This document shows positions 8,076-16,100 of a stretch of 53,285 bases of DNA, piece after piece. Every line of letters begins with the position of its first letter. The first letter of the stretch is position 1. A program made the position numbers and the translations under genes. This stretch comes from Mycolicibacterium sp. (lineage in GTDB: Bacteria; Actinomycetota; Actinomycetes; Mycobacteriales; Mycobacteriaceae): positions 1 to 53,285 of the forward strand of contig NZ_JAEMSG010000007.1 in the NCBI RefSeq assembly GCF_016462945.1, read 5' to 3'. The notes beneath the pieces were generated by a model. That model was not told the DNA's origin, did no database searches, and saw nothing but the letters and a program-made list of their open reading frames with translations.

Positions 8076-9158
8076 TCAGCCGACCGGACCCTTGGCCAGC
8101 ACCAGTGGCGCGCTGCGGGGGATACCGCCGCGGTCGATCCAGGTAAGCACGATGGTGTCACCGGGTCGACGTTGATCCATGACGTTGGACAGATCGGCCG
8201 CCGAAGTGACCGGAATACCGTCGACCGCCGTGATCACGTCACCACTGAAGAGCCCGATCTGCCGGGCGGGGGTATCCGGCAGGACCTGTCGCACCACGGC
8301 ACCGGCCGGTCCGCGGCTCATCGGTGCGGAGTCTGCGATGCCGACCCCGATGAACGCGGTATCGCCGAGATGAATCGAGTCCGACACCGCACCGGCGCGG
8401 ATTTGGTTGGCGATCGCCAAAGCTCGGTCGATCGGGATCGCGAATCCCTCGCCGCCGGCCACTCCACCCATTCGATAGGTCAGGGTGGCGGCAACGTTGA
8501 CCCCGACCACCTGCCCCGTCCCGTTGACCAGGGGACCGCCGGAGTCGCCCGGAAGGATTTCGGCAGCCACCCGGATCAAGTCGCGCAACTCCCGGGAGCC
8601 GCCGCCGGACTCGTCGGACGCGCGAACCGAGGCGCCGATCTGAGTCACCGTGCCCGGCGCATAGCTCGGCGGCGCACTGGACCCGTTCGAGTTACCGATG
8701 GCCGCAATCGGGTCACCGACCGCCAGCGACGACGAGGTGCCCAAGACCGCGGTCGGAAGCCCGGCTGCTCCCCGCAATCGCACCAGCGCGATATCGTTAT
8801 CCCGGTCGAAGCCGATTACGTCAACCGGGTAGGAGCGGCTATTGGCCAGGCTCAACGCGGTGATCTCGGTGGCCCCCTCGATGACGTGGTTGTTCGTCAA
8901 CACCTCACCGTCGGGGTTCAGCAGGATGCCGGTGCCTGCTCCGATAGCCCCCTGGTAACTCAATGTTGTGTTGATGTCAACGAGTCCGGGGACCACCTGA
9001 CTTAGCAGAGCGGACTGGTCCAGCGGCGCACGCGGCACCGGCGTCGGCGCAGCGGTCGCAGGTGCCGCAACCACGCCGGCGAGCAGAGTCAGCACAGCCA
9101 GCACGCCGGGGAGTCGGCGCGCCGGGTGGCCCGCCGCACGCGGATGGGTTGCGTTCAT
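8076..9158 (-). CDS. pepA: Exported trypsin-like serine protease with PDZ domain (PepA-like)
   Basis: A 360-residue secreted protease. Residues 1-37 form a Sec signal peptide ending near APATAAP. The trypsin-like domain carries the triad His91 (TNNHVIEG), Asp122 (DNDIALV) and Ser206 (PGDSGGP). A PDZ domain follows (about residues 255-350; GVGIADSAP ... GLFSGDVITAVDGIPV). Architecture and sequence resemble PepA (Rv0125). The ATG at 9158 gives the canonical signal peptide; 71 further upstream codons are open but have no signal-peptide logic. It is divergent from the exported protein at 9277. Confidence 0.88.
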   Translation of the reverse strand: MNATHPRAAGHPARRLPGVLAVLTLLAGVVAAPATAAPTPVPRAPLDQSALLSQVVPGLVDINTTLSYQGAIGAGTGILLNPDGEVLTNNHVIEGATEITALSLANSRSYPVDVIGFDRDNDIALVRLRGAAGLPTAVLGTSSSLAVGDPIAAIGNSNGSSAPPSYAPGTVTQIGASVRASDESGGGSRELRDLIRVAAEILPGDSGGPLVNGTGQVVGVNVAATLTYRMGGVAGGEGFAIPIDRALAIANQIRAGAVSDSIHLGDTAFIGVGIADSAPMSRGPAGAVVRQVLPDTPARQIGLFSGDVITAVDGIPVTSAADLSNVMDQRRPGDTIVLTWIDRGGIPRSAPLVLAKGPVG

Positions 9159-9276
9159 AGGATCAACTTTGCCTGAAAACCTCCGAAACGGCGAAAGCCT
9201 CGCCGGAACAGACGGCTGCACGGGCGGCGTCAGGACCGGTAGCATCAGGTCATCGTCAGTTTCGGGCGAGGAAAGT

Positions 9277-9843
9277 ATGAACAGAGACACACTCCGCACC
9301 CGATCGTCGCGGCTGCTCATCGCGGCAGCACTGTTGATGTCGCTGATCCTGGGCGCAACCTTCATCGTCATGCATCAGGTCTACGACCTGCGCGGCCCCG
9401 CGGTGGAATCTCCGCGCAACCCGATCACCGATGTCCAGGCCAGGGAGCAGGTGGTCGGGTCGGCGCGGCAACTGGTCGGGGCAGGCAGACTGACAGCGGC
9501 CAGCGGCACCTACCTCCTGGTGTCCTGCGCGCCCGATGATTTACCGCCCTACCAGGGCAGCGCCTACCTCAACTTCGACACGCCCACGATCACCGAAACC
9601 CCGGCCTACTTCCGGGCGATCGCTCGTTCACTGACCAAGCGGGGATGGACCGAGGGGGTGGCGCCCGGCCACCACCCTGGCGGGCACACCCTGGTCAAGG
9701 ACGGGGTGACTGCCGTCTACTACCGCCACCCGGACATCCCTCGCCGCGGCGTACTGCAGATTTACGGCGAATGCCGCGATATGACCGACCACCGGTCGGA
9801 CCCCAGCGGTTTTACCGACATCACCGGCGAGCTCTACCGCTGA
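9277..9843 (+). CDS. Uncharacterised membrane-anchored/secreted protein
   Basis: A 188-residue protein with an N-terminal membrane segment (about residues 13-33, LLIAAALLMSLILGATFIV) followed by an extracytoplasmic domain. That domain contains two cysteines (SCAPDD and YGECRD) that could form a disulfide. The segment LVSCAPDDLPPYQGSAYLNFD recalls small mycobacterial exported proteins of unknown function. The ATG at 9277 is supported by GAGGAAAG just upstream. The ferredoxin-like gene follows 31 nt later. No function is assigned. Confidence 0.65.
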   Translation: MNRDTLRTRSSRLLIAAALLMSLILGATFIVMHQVYDLRGPAVESPRNPITDVQAREQVVGSARQLVGAGRLTAASGTYLLVSCAPDDLPPYQGSAYLNFDTPTITETPAYFRAIARSLTKRGWTEGVAPGHHPGGHTLVKDGVTAVYYRHPDIPRRGVLQIYGECRDMTDHRSDPSGFTDITGELYR

Positions 9844-9874
9844 TCGGCGGGGGAGAAACGAGGGCGATCGGACG

Positions 9875-10069
9875 ATGTACATCAATGCCGAGGAGTGCGT
9901 TGACTGCGGCGCCTGCAAGTTGCTGTGCGAAGTGGACGCGATCTTCTACGCGGACGACCTACCCGAGAGCGAACGCAAGTTCCTCGCCGATAACGCGGCA
10001 TTCTTCTCAGAAGTGCTGCCCGGCCTGCGGGTGCCCCTGGGCTCACCTGGCGGGGCTGATCTGGTGTAA
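9875..10069 (+). CDS. Half-size ferredoxin, single [4Fe-4S] motif
   Basis: A 64-residue protein whose N-terminus MYINAEECVDCGACKLLCE carries one CxxCxxCxxxC motif (Cys8, 11, 14, 18). The usual proline after the fourth cysteine is replaced by Glu. It corresponds to the C-terminal half of seven-iron ferredoxins of the FdxA type, including the SERKFLADNAAFF helix and the C-terminal SPGGA tail. The first half, with the [3Fe-4S] cysteines, is missing and no trace lies in the 31 nt upstream. It may be a genuine single-cluster electron carrier for redox enzymes such as P450s, or a truncated copy. Confidence 0.75.
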   Translation: MYINAEECVDCGACKLLCEVDAIFYADDLPESERKFLADNAAFFSEVLPGLRVPLGSPGGADLV

Positions 10070-10189
10070 CGCTGCGCCGGTTTCGATCGACTTCATTCTA
10101 GGCGCGCCGGTGGTGCACACTGCACAGCGGAAAGGCGTCAGCATCTAGACTGGTGCTTTGCTTGCAGACCACCAAAAGGACAGGAAGTC

Positions 10190-10945
10190 ATGGCCAGGGC
10201 ACTTCGACGGGCACTCGCCGCCGCGGGTATCGCAGTGGTTGCGATGGCGGCTTCGGCGCCTGCCAGTCCGGCCGCCACGGCCCCTTCGTCGGCCGCGGCA
10301 ACAGTGGCGTCGGTGCGGCCCATCAACGGCCAAACCGTCGGCGTCGCCCACCCGATCATCGTGACGTTCACCGGACCGGTCGTCGACCGCCGGGCCGCTG
10401 AGCGGACCATCACCGTCACCTCTCCGGTAAACGTGGCCGGGAAGTTCGAGTGGCTCAGCACTGACACGGTGCAGTGGGTGCCCGACCAGTACTGGCCGGC
10501 CCACTCCCAGATCACGTTGCTCGCCGGGGGTGTTAAGCGCAGTTTCGGCACCGGATCAACCACGCTGGGCGTAGCGAGCATCTCCGCGCACACCTTCACG
10601 GTCAGCATCGACGGCGTGCTCATGCGGAGGATGCCGGCCTCGATGGGCAAGCCAAAATTCGCCACACCCACTGGAACCTTCAGTGCTCTGGAGAAGCAGC
10701 AGACCTTGGTGATGGATTCCCGCACCATCGGAATCCCACTGAGCGACCCGGAGGGATACAAGCTGACGGTCAACTATGCGGTCCGGGTCAACTGGGGTGG
10801 TGTCTACGTACACTCCGCGCCGTGGTCAGTGGGTTCACAGGGCTACACGAATGTCAGTCATGGCTGCATCAACCTCGGGCCCGATAATGCGGCCTGGTAT
10901 TTCAACCAGGTCAACATCGGCGATCCGATCATCATCAACGGCTGA
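10190..10945 (+). CDS. ldtA: L,D-transpeptidase, LdtA (LdtMt1) type
   Basis: Forms or exchanges 3-3 cross-links in peptidoglycan outside the membrane. The 251 residues match the length of M. tuberculosis LdtMt1 (Rv0116c). There is a signal peptide (1-28), one immunoglobulin-like domain (about 38-120) and the YkuD catalytic domain (about 130-250). The catalytic motif HSAPWS...SHGCINL has His208, His224 and nucleophile Cys226, the same number as in LdtMt1. The start is ATG at 10190 with AGGAAG upstream; a possible -10 (TAGACT) lies at 10146-10151. Such enzymes are targets of carbapenems. Confidence 0.93.
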   Translation: MARALRRALAAAGIAVVAMAASAPASPAATAPSSAAATVASVRPINGQTVGVAHPIIVTFTGPVVDRRAAERTITVTSPVNVAGKFEWLSTDTVQWVPDQYWPAHSQITLLAGGVKRSFGTGSTTLGVASISAHTFTVSIDGVLMRRMPASMGKPKFATPTGTFSALEKQQTLVMDSRTIGIPLSDPEGYKLTVNYAVRVNWGGVYVHSAPWSVGSQGYTNVSHGCINLGPDNAAWYFNQVNIGDPIIING

Positions 10946-10978
10946 GCGAACCACTGGGCTTGAGTCGGGTTCAGTCCG

Positions 10979-11524
10979 TCATTTCGGGTGGTTGCCGGTG
11001 AACTCGATCGTCACCTCATCAGCGATCTTCAGCGAACCCATCAGCAACGAGTACGGCTTGACGTCAAAGTCGCTCTGGGTGATCCCGGTTTGAGCGGACA
11101 TCGTCCATGCGTCTCCCGTGTCGTCAACCGTCAGGTCGATCACCTGAGGGCGGGACTTGCCGTGGATCTCCACCGTCCCCGTGAGCCGGTATCCGGCGGC
11201 TTTCTCGGCGATATCGTCTGCGGCGAAACGGATGTGCGGATATTTTTTGGCATCGAGTGACTTGAGTGCGTTGAATCTGACGATCGACTTCTCCGGGCCT
11301 GACAGCGGAGTAACGCCACCTTCACCCTTGTTCACCTGAAGAGAGTCGACGAGCACCGTGAGGTCCGCACTCAGCGGCTTACCGGAACGCCACCGCACCG
11401 TCCCCTCCCACGACCCCATGGTGATTGTCAGCCGATGCCCCATTCGCGCAGCTGGCCCGGCGACGCCGGTACGGATGAGAAGCTCACCGGTCGAATTGTC
11501 CAGCGACCAAATCGACTCAGCCAC
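10979..11524 (-). CDS. YceI family lipid-binding protein
   Basis: A roughly 181-residue lipocalin-like beta-barrel of the YceI family, which binds polyisoprenoid or amide lipids. Visible family segments are SIWSLDNSTGELLIRTGVAG, the GHRLTI strand, KYPHIRFAA and LTGTVEIHGKSR. There is no signal peptide, so it is probably cytosolic. It starts inside the end of CYP125: GTG at 11524 overlaps that gene's stop by 8 nt. ATG at 11548 is the alternative, with 32 nt overlap. Either way it is translationally coupled to CYP125. Confidence 0.8.
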   Translation of the reverse strand: MAESIWSLDNSTGELLIRTGVAGPAARMGHRLTITMGSWEGTVRWRSGKPLSADLTVLVDSLQVNKGEGGVTPLSGPEKSIVRFNALKSLDAKKYPHIRFAADDIAEKAAGYRLTGTVEIHGKSRPQVIDLTVDDTGDAWTMSAQTGITQSDFDVKPYSLLMGSLKIADEVTIEFTGNHPK

Positions 11525-12761
11525 CCCGTGCGCCGGTGTAATCAACATTCCAGTGTTTGACACCGTTGAGCCAACCGGACCGCAATCGATCAGGCTTTCC
11601 GAGTGGAGTCAGATCGGGCATTGCATCGGCGATCGCGTTGAACATCAGGTCGATTGTCATTCTGGCCAGGTTGGCCCCGATGCAGTAATGCGCCCCGGTG
11701 CCACCGAAGCCGACGTGCGGGTTGGGGTCGCGCAGGATGTCGAATTGGAAGGGATCGTCGAACACCTCTTCATCGAAGTTGGCTGAGCGGTAGACCATCA
11801 CCACCCGCTGGCCCTGCTTGATCGTCACCCCGCTCAGTTCGGTGTCCCGGAGTGCGGTGCGCTGGAACGAGGTGACCGGTGTGGCCCAGCGGACGATCTC
11901 ATCGACTGCGGTCGCAGGCCGCAACTTCTTGTACAGCTCCCACTGGTCGGGAAATTCTGTGAAGGCGTGCATCCCGTGGGTGATCGAGTTGCGGGTGGTT
12001 TCGTTGCCCGCAACCGCCAATAGGATGACGAAGAAGCCGAATTCGTCGTCGGAGAGCTTGTGCCCCTCGACATCGGCCTGCACGAGTTTGGTGACGAGGT
12101 CATCGCGCGGGTTGGCATTGCGGTCGGCCGCCATCTGCATGGCGTACATGATCAGTTCGATTGAGGCGCCGATCGCGTCATTGGACTCGAATTCGGGATC
12201 CATGTCGCCGACCATCTGATTGGACCAGTCGAAGAGTTTCTTACGTTCCTCTTGCGGGACACCCATCAACCCGGCGATGGCCTGCAGCGGCAACTCGCAG
12301 GAGACCTGTTCGACGAAGTCTCCGGAGCCCTGCGCCGCAGCATCTTTGGCGATAGCACCCGCACGTTCCCGCAGTTCATCGCGAAGCATCTCCACAGCGC
12401 GGGGGGTGAAGGCTCGCGAGATGATCTTGCGCAGGTGGGTGTGATGCGGGGCGTCCATATTGAGCAGGACGAATTTGCCGCGCTCGATCTGATCGCCGAC
12501 CGTGCCCTCTTTGTACCGCGGTAGCGCAGTCTTGGCGAGACTCGAGAACACATCACTGCGCCGCGAAATCTCCTTGACATCTTTGTTTTTGGTGATCACC
12601 CAGTAGCCGCCGTCATCGAACCCGCCTACGCCGAGTGGCTGCTCATTCCACCAGATCGGCGCGGCCTTGCGCAGTTCTGCGAGTTCATCCACCGGAAGAC
12701 GTTCGGTGTAGATGTCAGGGTCGGTGAAGTCGAAACCTGGGGGCAGGTTCGGGCCAGCCAT
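11517..12761 (-). CDS. cyp125: Cytochrome P450, CYP125 family (steroid C26/27-monooxygenase)
   Basis: A 414-residue P450 that in mycobacteria oxidises the terminal side-chain carbon of cholesterol/cholest-4-en-3-one to start side-chain degradation. Motifs: I-helix AGNETT (251-256), K-helix E288/R291, heme loop FGGTGAHYCIGANLARM with Cys360. Characteristic CYP125 segments are PNLPPGFDFTDPDIY, VLLNMDAPHHT and the ending LRSGWLNGVKHW. The ATG at 12761 has an excellent ribosome-binding site (GAGGAGA, 8 nt spacing). No KstR-like box is visible in the 100 nt upstream, unlike the main M. tuberculosis cyp125, so this may be a second CYP125 copy outside the sterol cluster. YceI follows. Confidence 0.95.
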   Translation of the reverse strand: MAGPNLPPGFDFTDPDIYTERLPVDELAELRKAAPIWWNEQPLGVGGFDDGGYWVITKNKDVKEISRRSDVFSSLAKTALPRYKEGTVGDQIERGKFVLLNMDAPHHTHLRKIISRAFTPRAVEMLRDELRERAGAIAKDAAAQGSGDFVEQVSCELPLQAIAGLMGVPQEERKKLFDWSNQMVGDMDPEFESNDAIGASIELIMYAMQMAADRNANPRDDLVTKLVQADVEGHKLSDDEFGFFVILLAVAGNETTRNSITHGMHAFTEFPDQWELYKKLRPATAVDEIVRWATPVTSFQRTALRDTELSGVTIKQGQRVVMVYRSANFDEEVFDDPFQFDILRDPNPHVGFGGTGAHYCIGANLARMTIDLMFNAIADAMPDLTPLGKPDRLRSGWLNGVKHWNVDYTGARGG

Positions 12762-12862
12762 ACGTGCGTCTCCTCGTGTCCGCTGAATAGTTGCTCCATG
12801 CCTACACCGCGAGCAGGTCGGCTGTGGGGCGCTTGAGAAAACCGGCGGGAGGGTGTGGAGGG

Positions 12863-13387
12863 TTAAGAGCCCGGCTTCGACGACGTCGGTGTCGGTGTCA
12901 TGGTGACCGTCGTGGTACTCACAGTGGTCGAGCTTGCCGAGGAGGTTGCGGCGGCCACGGGGAACCGGGGTTGGCGGAACTCGGTCCACGAATCGCGGTA
13001 GAGCACGCTGTCACCCTCGGATACCAGCAGCATGGTCGGAGACACCGCGTAGGTGACACCGTCGTTGGTGGCGATGATCGTCCCGTCAGAGGCGCGCGCG
13101 GCGGGCATCACGATCCCTGCCTGGTCGCTGATCCTCATGCCGCGATACTCGAGTTGCCCGTCCCGGTTGACGCAGATCACCACCAGGGCACGCGGGGTAC
13201 GGCCGTAGGCCATCAGGGTCTGGTCGTCGTCACAGCGGGCTGATGAGCCCACATAGCCATGCTCATCGCTGATCGGCCCCGCCGGGGCGGCGGCCGCTTC
13301 CGGGAGTGGGGTGGGCGAGCCCACGGTGATCGCAATGCTCACAGCAAGTGCGGCCAACCCGAGGAACGAGTAGTCGCGATCGGACAT
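12863..13387 (-). CDS. Small exported protein, function unknown
   Basis: A 174-residue protein with an N-terminal membrane/signal segment (FLGLAALAVSIAITVGS, residues 8-24) after MSDRDY. A domain of about 100 residues contains two cysteines (SARCDDDQT, VVICVNRDG) and SDGTIIATNDGVTYAVS. The C-terminal tail is a low-complexity Ser/Thr repeat (SSASSTTVSTTTVTMTPTPT). The tail suggests O-glycosylation or a flexible wall tether. ATG at 13387 is preceded by GGAAGGGAT. I do not recognise a family function. Confidence 0.65.
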   Translation of the reverse strand: MSDRDYSFLGLAALAVSIAITVGSPTPLPEAAAAPAGPISDEHGYVGSSARCDDDQTLMAYGRTPRALVVICVNRDGQLEYRGMRISDQAGIVMPAARASDGTIIATNDGVTYAVSPTMLLVSEGDSVLYRDSWTEFRQPRFPVAAATSSASSTTVSTTTVTMTPTPTSSKPGS

Positions 13388-13532
13388 CGGGATCCCTTCC
13401 GCCGGTCTCGGACACCCCAAGCGAACCACCTCCGACGGCGATTTCGGCGGTGACACGGCGGCGATTCCCGGATCGCTTGCCGATACCCGCCCCGATCCGG
13501 CGGTTCCGCCGAGCCGACCGGGTCCAACCGGC

Positions 13533-13538
13533 TAGCAT
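13533..13538 (+). promoter_or_regulatory. -10 box for a leaderless start
   Basis: TAGCAT lies 7 nt before the ATG at 13546 with no Shine-Dalgarno sequence between, the leaderless geometry. Confidence 0.45.
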
Positions 13539-13545
13539 CTGCGCT

Positions 13546-13989
13546 ATGTTCCGCGAAATCGTCACCGCAGCAGCTGTCGTGGGCAGCGCGCTCCTGGTCG
13601 CCCCGTCGGCTGCCGCAGACGGGGACCAACCGTCCTATGCCGGCGACGTGCCGGGCATCATTTACGGCGCCAACCTGAGCGCTCCGTGCTATCAGTGGGA
13701 CAGGTTCATCTTCGGCCGCGGCCGTGACGGACAAGTTCTGGCCTGCCACTTCATCGAGAATCAGTCCTACGTCGGCCTTTACCGACCGCCTGAGGGCACC
13801 GGTTTCTGGGTGATCTCGCCCAAGTTATACGGGGTCCAGACCCCCGGCGCGCCGTGCCCGGGTTCCCAAGCCGCCGCTCAATCGCCGGAGGGCTTCCCGA
13901 TGTTGTGCCTCGGCGCACAGGGGTGGCAGTCCGGCTATCTGAAGGCCGGCGATTGGGCCAACGGAAGCTACTTCTTCCCGGCCGGATAG
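13546..13989 (+). CDS. Small secreted protein, function unknown
   Basis: A 147-residue protein. Residues 1-24 form a signal peptide cleaved after APSAAADG. The mature part has four cysteines (SAPCYQW, LACHFI, GAPCPG, MLCLGAQ), suggesting two disulfides, and repeated aromatic motifs (GTGFWVIS, GSYFFP). This is a common type of mycobacterial exported protein without known activity. The start is set by the signal peptide and by the leaderless -10 box; an open frame continues 66 codons upstream but lacks a start context. Confidence 0.7.
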   Translation: MFREIVTAAAVVGSALLVAPSAAADGDQPSYAGDVPGIIYGANLSAPCYQWDRFIFGRGRDGQVLACHFIENQSYVGLYRPPEGTGFWVISPKLYGVQTPGAPCPGSQAAAQSPEGFPMLCLGAQGWQSGYLKAGDWANGSYFFPAG

Positions 13990-14005
13990 GTAAAACACCG
14001 GTCCG

Positions 14006-15139
14006 CTACACCGCCGCGGCGGCCTCGTTGAGTTCATCGAGCCGGGTGGTGGCCTCGAGGTATTCCTGTACCCACCGCTCAATCACCGCGGAGCTCTTCT
14101 CGACCTTGTTCAGCTGACCGACGACCTGACCCACCGGGTTGAAGGCCACGTCCACCGTCTCGTTGGGGTATTTGTTCGTAGCGGCGACCGCCATCCCGGA
14201 AACCATGTACTGCAGAGGCATTCCGAGCGGCTCGGGGTTGCCGGGTGTCTGCCAGGCGTCGGTCCATTCGTTGCGCAGCATGCGGCAGGGCTTGCCGGTG
14301 AACGACCTGCTGCGGACGGTGTCGCGGCTGGTCGCCTTGACATAAGCCGCCTGCTGTACCGGCGTGTTATGCGCTTCCTCAACCATCAGCCACTGTGAGC
14401 CCGACCAGGTGCCTTCGCATCCCATCGCCAGCGCGGCGGCGATCTGGTAGCCACTGCCGATGCCACCCGCTGCCAGCACCGGACGTGGAGCAACCTGCTT
14501 GACGACCTGGGGCCACAGCACGATCGAGCCCACCTCACCGCAATGGCCGCCACCCTCGCCGCCCTGGGCGATGATGATGTCGACATCGGCGGCGGCGTGC
14601 TTAAGCGCCTGTGCAGGCGAGCCGCACAGCGCGGCGACCTTTCGGCCGGACTCATGGATATGTTTGATCATCTCGACCGGCGGCGTGCCGAGCGCGTTGG
14701 CGATCATGGTCATCTTGGGATGCCGCAGTGCGACCTCGACCTGCGGGGTGGCCGTCGCCTCGGTCCAGCCGAGCAGTTGCAGGGCGTTTGAATCAGCGTC
14801 CCCGGTGGGCACGCCGTGGTCGGCGAGGATCTTCTTGGCGAAGTCCAGATGCTGCTGGGGCACCATGTCCTGCAGCATCTTGGTGAGATGCTCGGGGTCC
14901 ATGTCGGAGTCCATACCCTCGTACTTGTTCGGGATCACGATGTCCACACCGTAGGGCCGGTCGCCGATCCGCTCGTCGATCCAGTTGAGTTCGATCTCGA
15001 GTTCCTCAGGGGTGTATCCGACGGCGCCGAGGACCCCGTATCCGCCCGCCTTGCTGACGGCGACCACGACGTCGCGGCAATGGGTGAACGCGAAGATCGG
15101 GAACTCGATACCGAGTTCGTCGCAGAGGGAAGTGTGCAT
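14006..15139 (-). CDS. NAD(P)H-dependent flavin oxidoreductase / nitronate monooxygenase-like (Rv1894c type)
   Basis: A 377-residue TIM-barrel flavoprotein. The opening LGIEFPIFAFTHCRDVVVAVSKAGGYG and the FMN-phosphate region AQGGEGGGHCGEVGS ... LAAGGIGSG (about residues 192-230) are typical of the 2-nitropropane dioxygenase/enoyl reductase II family. It resembles Rv1894c of M. tuberculosis, a member of the KstR regulon as I recall. The related IpdC acts in steroid ring degradation, so a sterol-related redox role is more likely than nitronate oxidation. ATG at 15139 has AAGGAG 6 nt upstream, and a KstR-like box ends 31 nt before the start. Confidence 0.85.
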   Translation of the reverse strand: MHTSLCDELGIEFPIFAFTHCRDVVVAVSKAGGYGVLGAVGYTPEELEIELNWIDERIGDRPYGVDIVIPNKYEGMDSDMDPEHLTKMLQDMVPQQHLDFAKKILADHGVPTGDADSNALQLLGWTEATATPQVEVALRHPKMTMIANALGTPPVEMIKHIHESGRKVAALCGSPAQALKHAAADVDIIIAQGGEGGGHCGEVGSIVLWPQVVKQVAPRPVLAAGGIGSGYQIAAALAMGCEGTWSGSQWLMVEEAHNTPVQQAAYVKATSRDTVRSRSFTGKPCRMLRNEWTDAWQTPGNPEPLGMPLQYMVSGMAVAATNKYPNETVDVAFNPVGQVVGQLNKVEKSSAVIERWVQEYLEATTRLDELNEAAAAV

Positions 15140-15169
15140 GACCGGCTCCTTGGGGCGTCGCGGACCGAC

Positions 15170-15183
15170 TGAAACGTGTTCTA
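15170..15183. promoter_or_regulatory. KstR-like operator
   Basis: TGAAACGTGTTCTA matches the KstR palindrome TnnAACnnGTTnnA at every fixed position. It lies 31 nt before the flavin oxidoreductase start (15139, minus strand), right for repression of its promoter. KstR is the TetR-family repressor of cholesterol catabolism in mycobacteria and is released by steroid-CoA metabolites. Confidence 0.7.
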
Positions 15184-15188
15184 GTTTT

Positions 15189-15650
15189 CTACCATGACCT
15201 TACCGCCACAATCAGCCACAGCAGCAGAAACGCCGTCATACCCGCCAGACATATGAGGTGGTCGCGGTAGACCGATCGGGCAAGGCGGGATTGCTCGGCT
15301 GGAGTATCGGCACGCCGGCCCAACCGGACGGCGCTGGGCACGGTGCGCAGCAGCGCCAGCAGGATCGGACCCCCGGCCAGTACCGCCGAGGCGATGAGGA
15401 CCCAGCCCGGGCGCCCGCCGCGCCATGCTTCGATTCCCAGGCAGACCAGCAGGGCGCCCATCACCGTGGCGATCAGGGTTCCCATCGGCTGGGAGCTGGT
15501 GGTTGCCCGGTGGTAATAGGCGCCGATGGAAGCCAGTATCGATTCATCGGGGTCAGGTCCCCGCAGGCCGGCCTGACTGTCGAATATGAGGTCCATCCAC
15601 AGCACCGCGAGCAGGAACCCAGCACAGGCCGTCAGAATTGGGACACTCAA
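15189..15650 (-). CDS. Small integral membrane protein, four helices
   Basis: A 153-residue hydrophobic protein with about four transmembrane segments: residues 4-24, 58-75, 83-100 and 134-150. The conserved-looking VLWMDLIFD sits at the end of the first helix. The start is TTG at 15650, supported by GAGGTGAG at good spacing; no ATG or GTG in frame gives the first helix. No family function recognised. It ends 5 nt from the KstR-like box, and the flavin oxidoreductase follows on the same strand but under its own promoter. Confidence 0.65.
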   Translation of the reverse strand: MSVPILTACAGFLLAVLWMDLIFDSQAGLRGPDPDESILASIGAYYHRATTSSQPMGTLIATVMGALLVCLGIEAWRGGRPGWVLIASAVLAGGPILLALLRTVPSAVRLGRRADTPAEQSRLARSVYRDHLICLAGMTAFLLLWLIVAVRSW

Positions 15651-15722
15651 TCCGTGCTCACCTCAGGAGTACCGTTGGAAGTGCGCTCACCGTAGTGCGT
15701 CGTCGATGAAGAGGTGTTCGGT

Positions 15723-16052
15723 ATGGCCATTGTCCGCGAGCTAGCCCTGGCAGCACTCAGCAGCGCCGCACTGGCAACGGCGGTACTCGCCGCGGCGCCG
15801 GTGGCGTCCGCAGGCCCCGGTCAGCCAAGCGCCCCCTGCTACAACGGGGTGTTTCCGCTGAATCCTGAGGTCAATAACTGCGCCCTGCCGTCGCGTCCGC
15901 CACGGGTGCTGGGATCGGCGCCGGATCAGACCGCGTTGCTCGCCTGCAGTGTCGGCAGTGGTGCGTTCCGGGCACAGTGCCTGTCGCTGTACGTCAACGG
16001 CGGGTACGGCTGGTATCCCGGGGCGACCCTGGTGCCCGGATATCACCCCTGA
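15723..16052 (+). CDS. Small secreted protein, function unknown
   Basis: A 109-residue exported protein with a signal peptide (residues 1-31, ending VASAGPG). The short mature chain has four cysteines (SAPCYNG, NNCALP, LACSVG, AQCLSL), probably two disulfides. ATG at 15723 is chosen over GTG at 15714 because GAAGAGG lies 8 nt before it. No function recognised. Confidence 0.65.
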   Translation: MAIVRELALAALSSAALATAVLAAAPVASAGPGQPSAPCYNGVFPLNPEVNNCALPSRPPRVLGSAPDQTALLACSVGSGAFRAQCLSLYVNGGYGWYPGATLVPGYHP

Positions 16053-16065
16053 GGCGCTGAGTAGA

Positions 16066-16084
16066 CCCCGCTCGGCCGACGGGG
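16066..16084. terminator. Possible weak hairpin between convergent genes
   Basis: CCCCG ... CGGGG arms flank a loop that contains the palindrome TCGGCCGA. It lies between the ends of convergent genes at 16052 and 16101. There is no U-tract; low confidence. Confidence 0.3.
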
Positions 16085-16100
16085 ACCCCGATGAGGTGCA

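Noticed and set aside
8007..9005. A 332-codon plus-strand frame.
   Set aside because: Antisense to the PepA-like protease, which has an intact catalytic triad; composition is that of a shadow frame.
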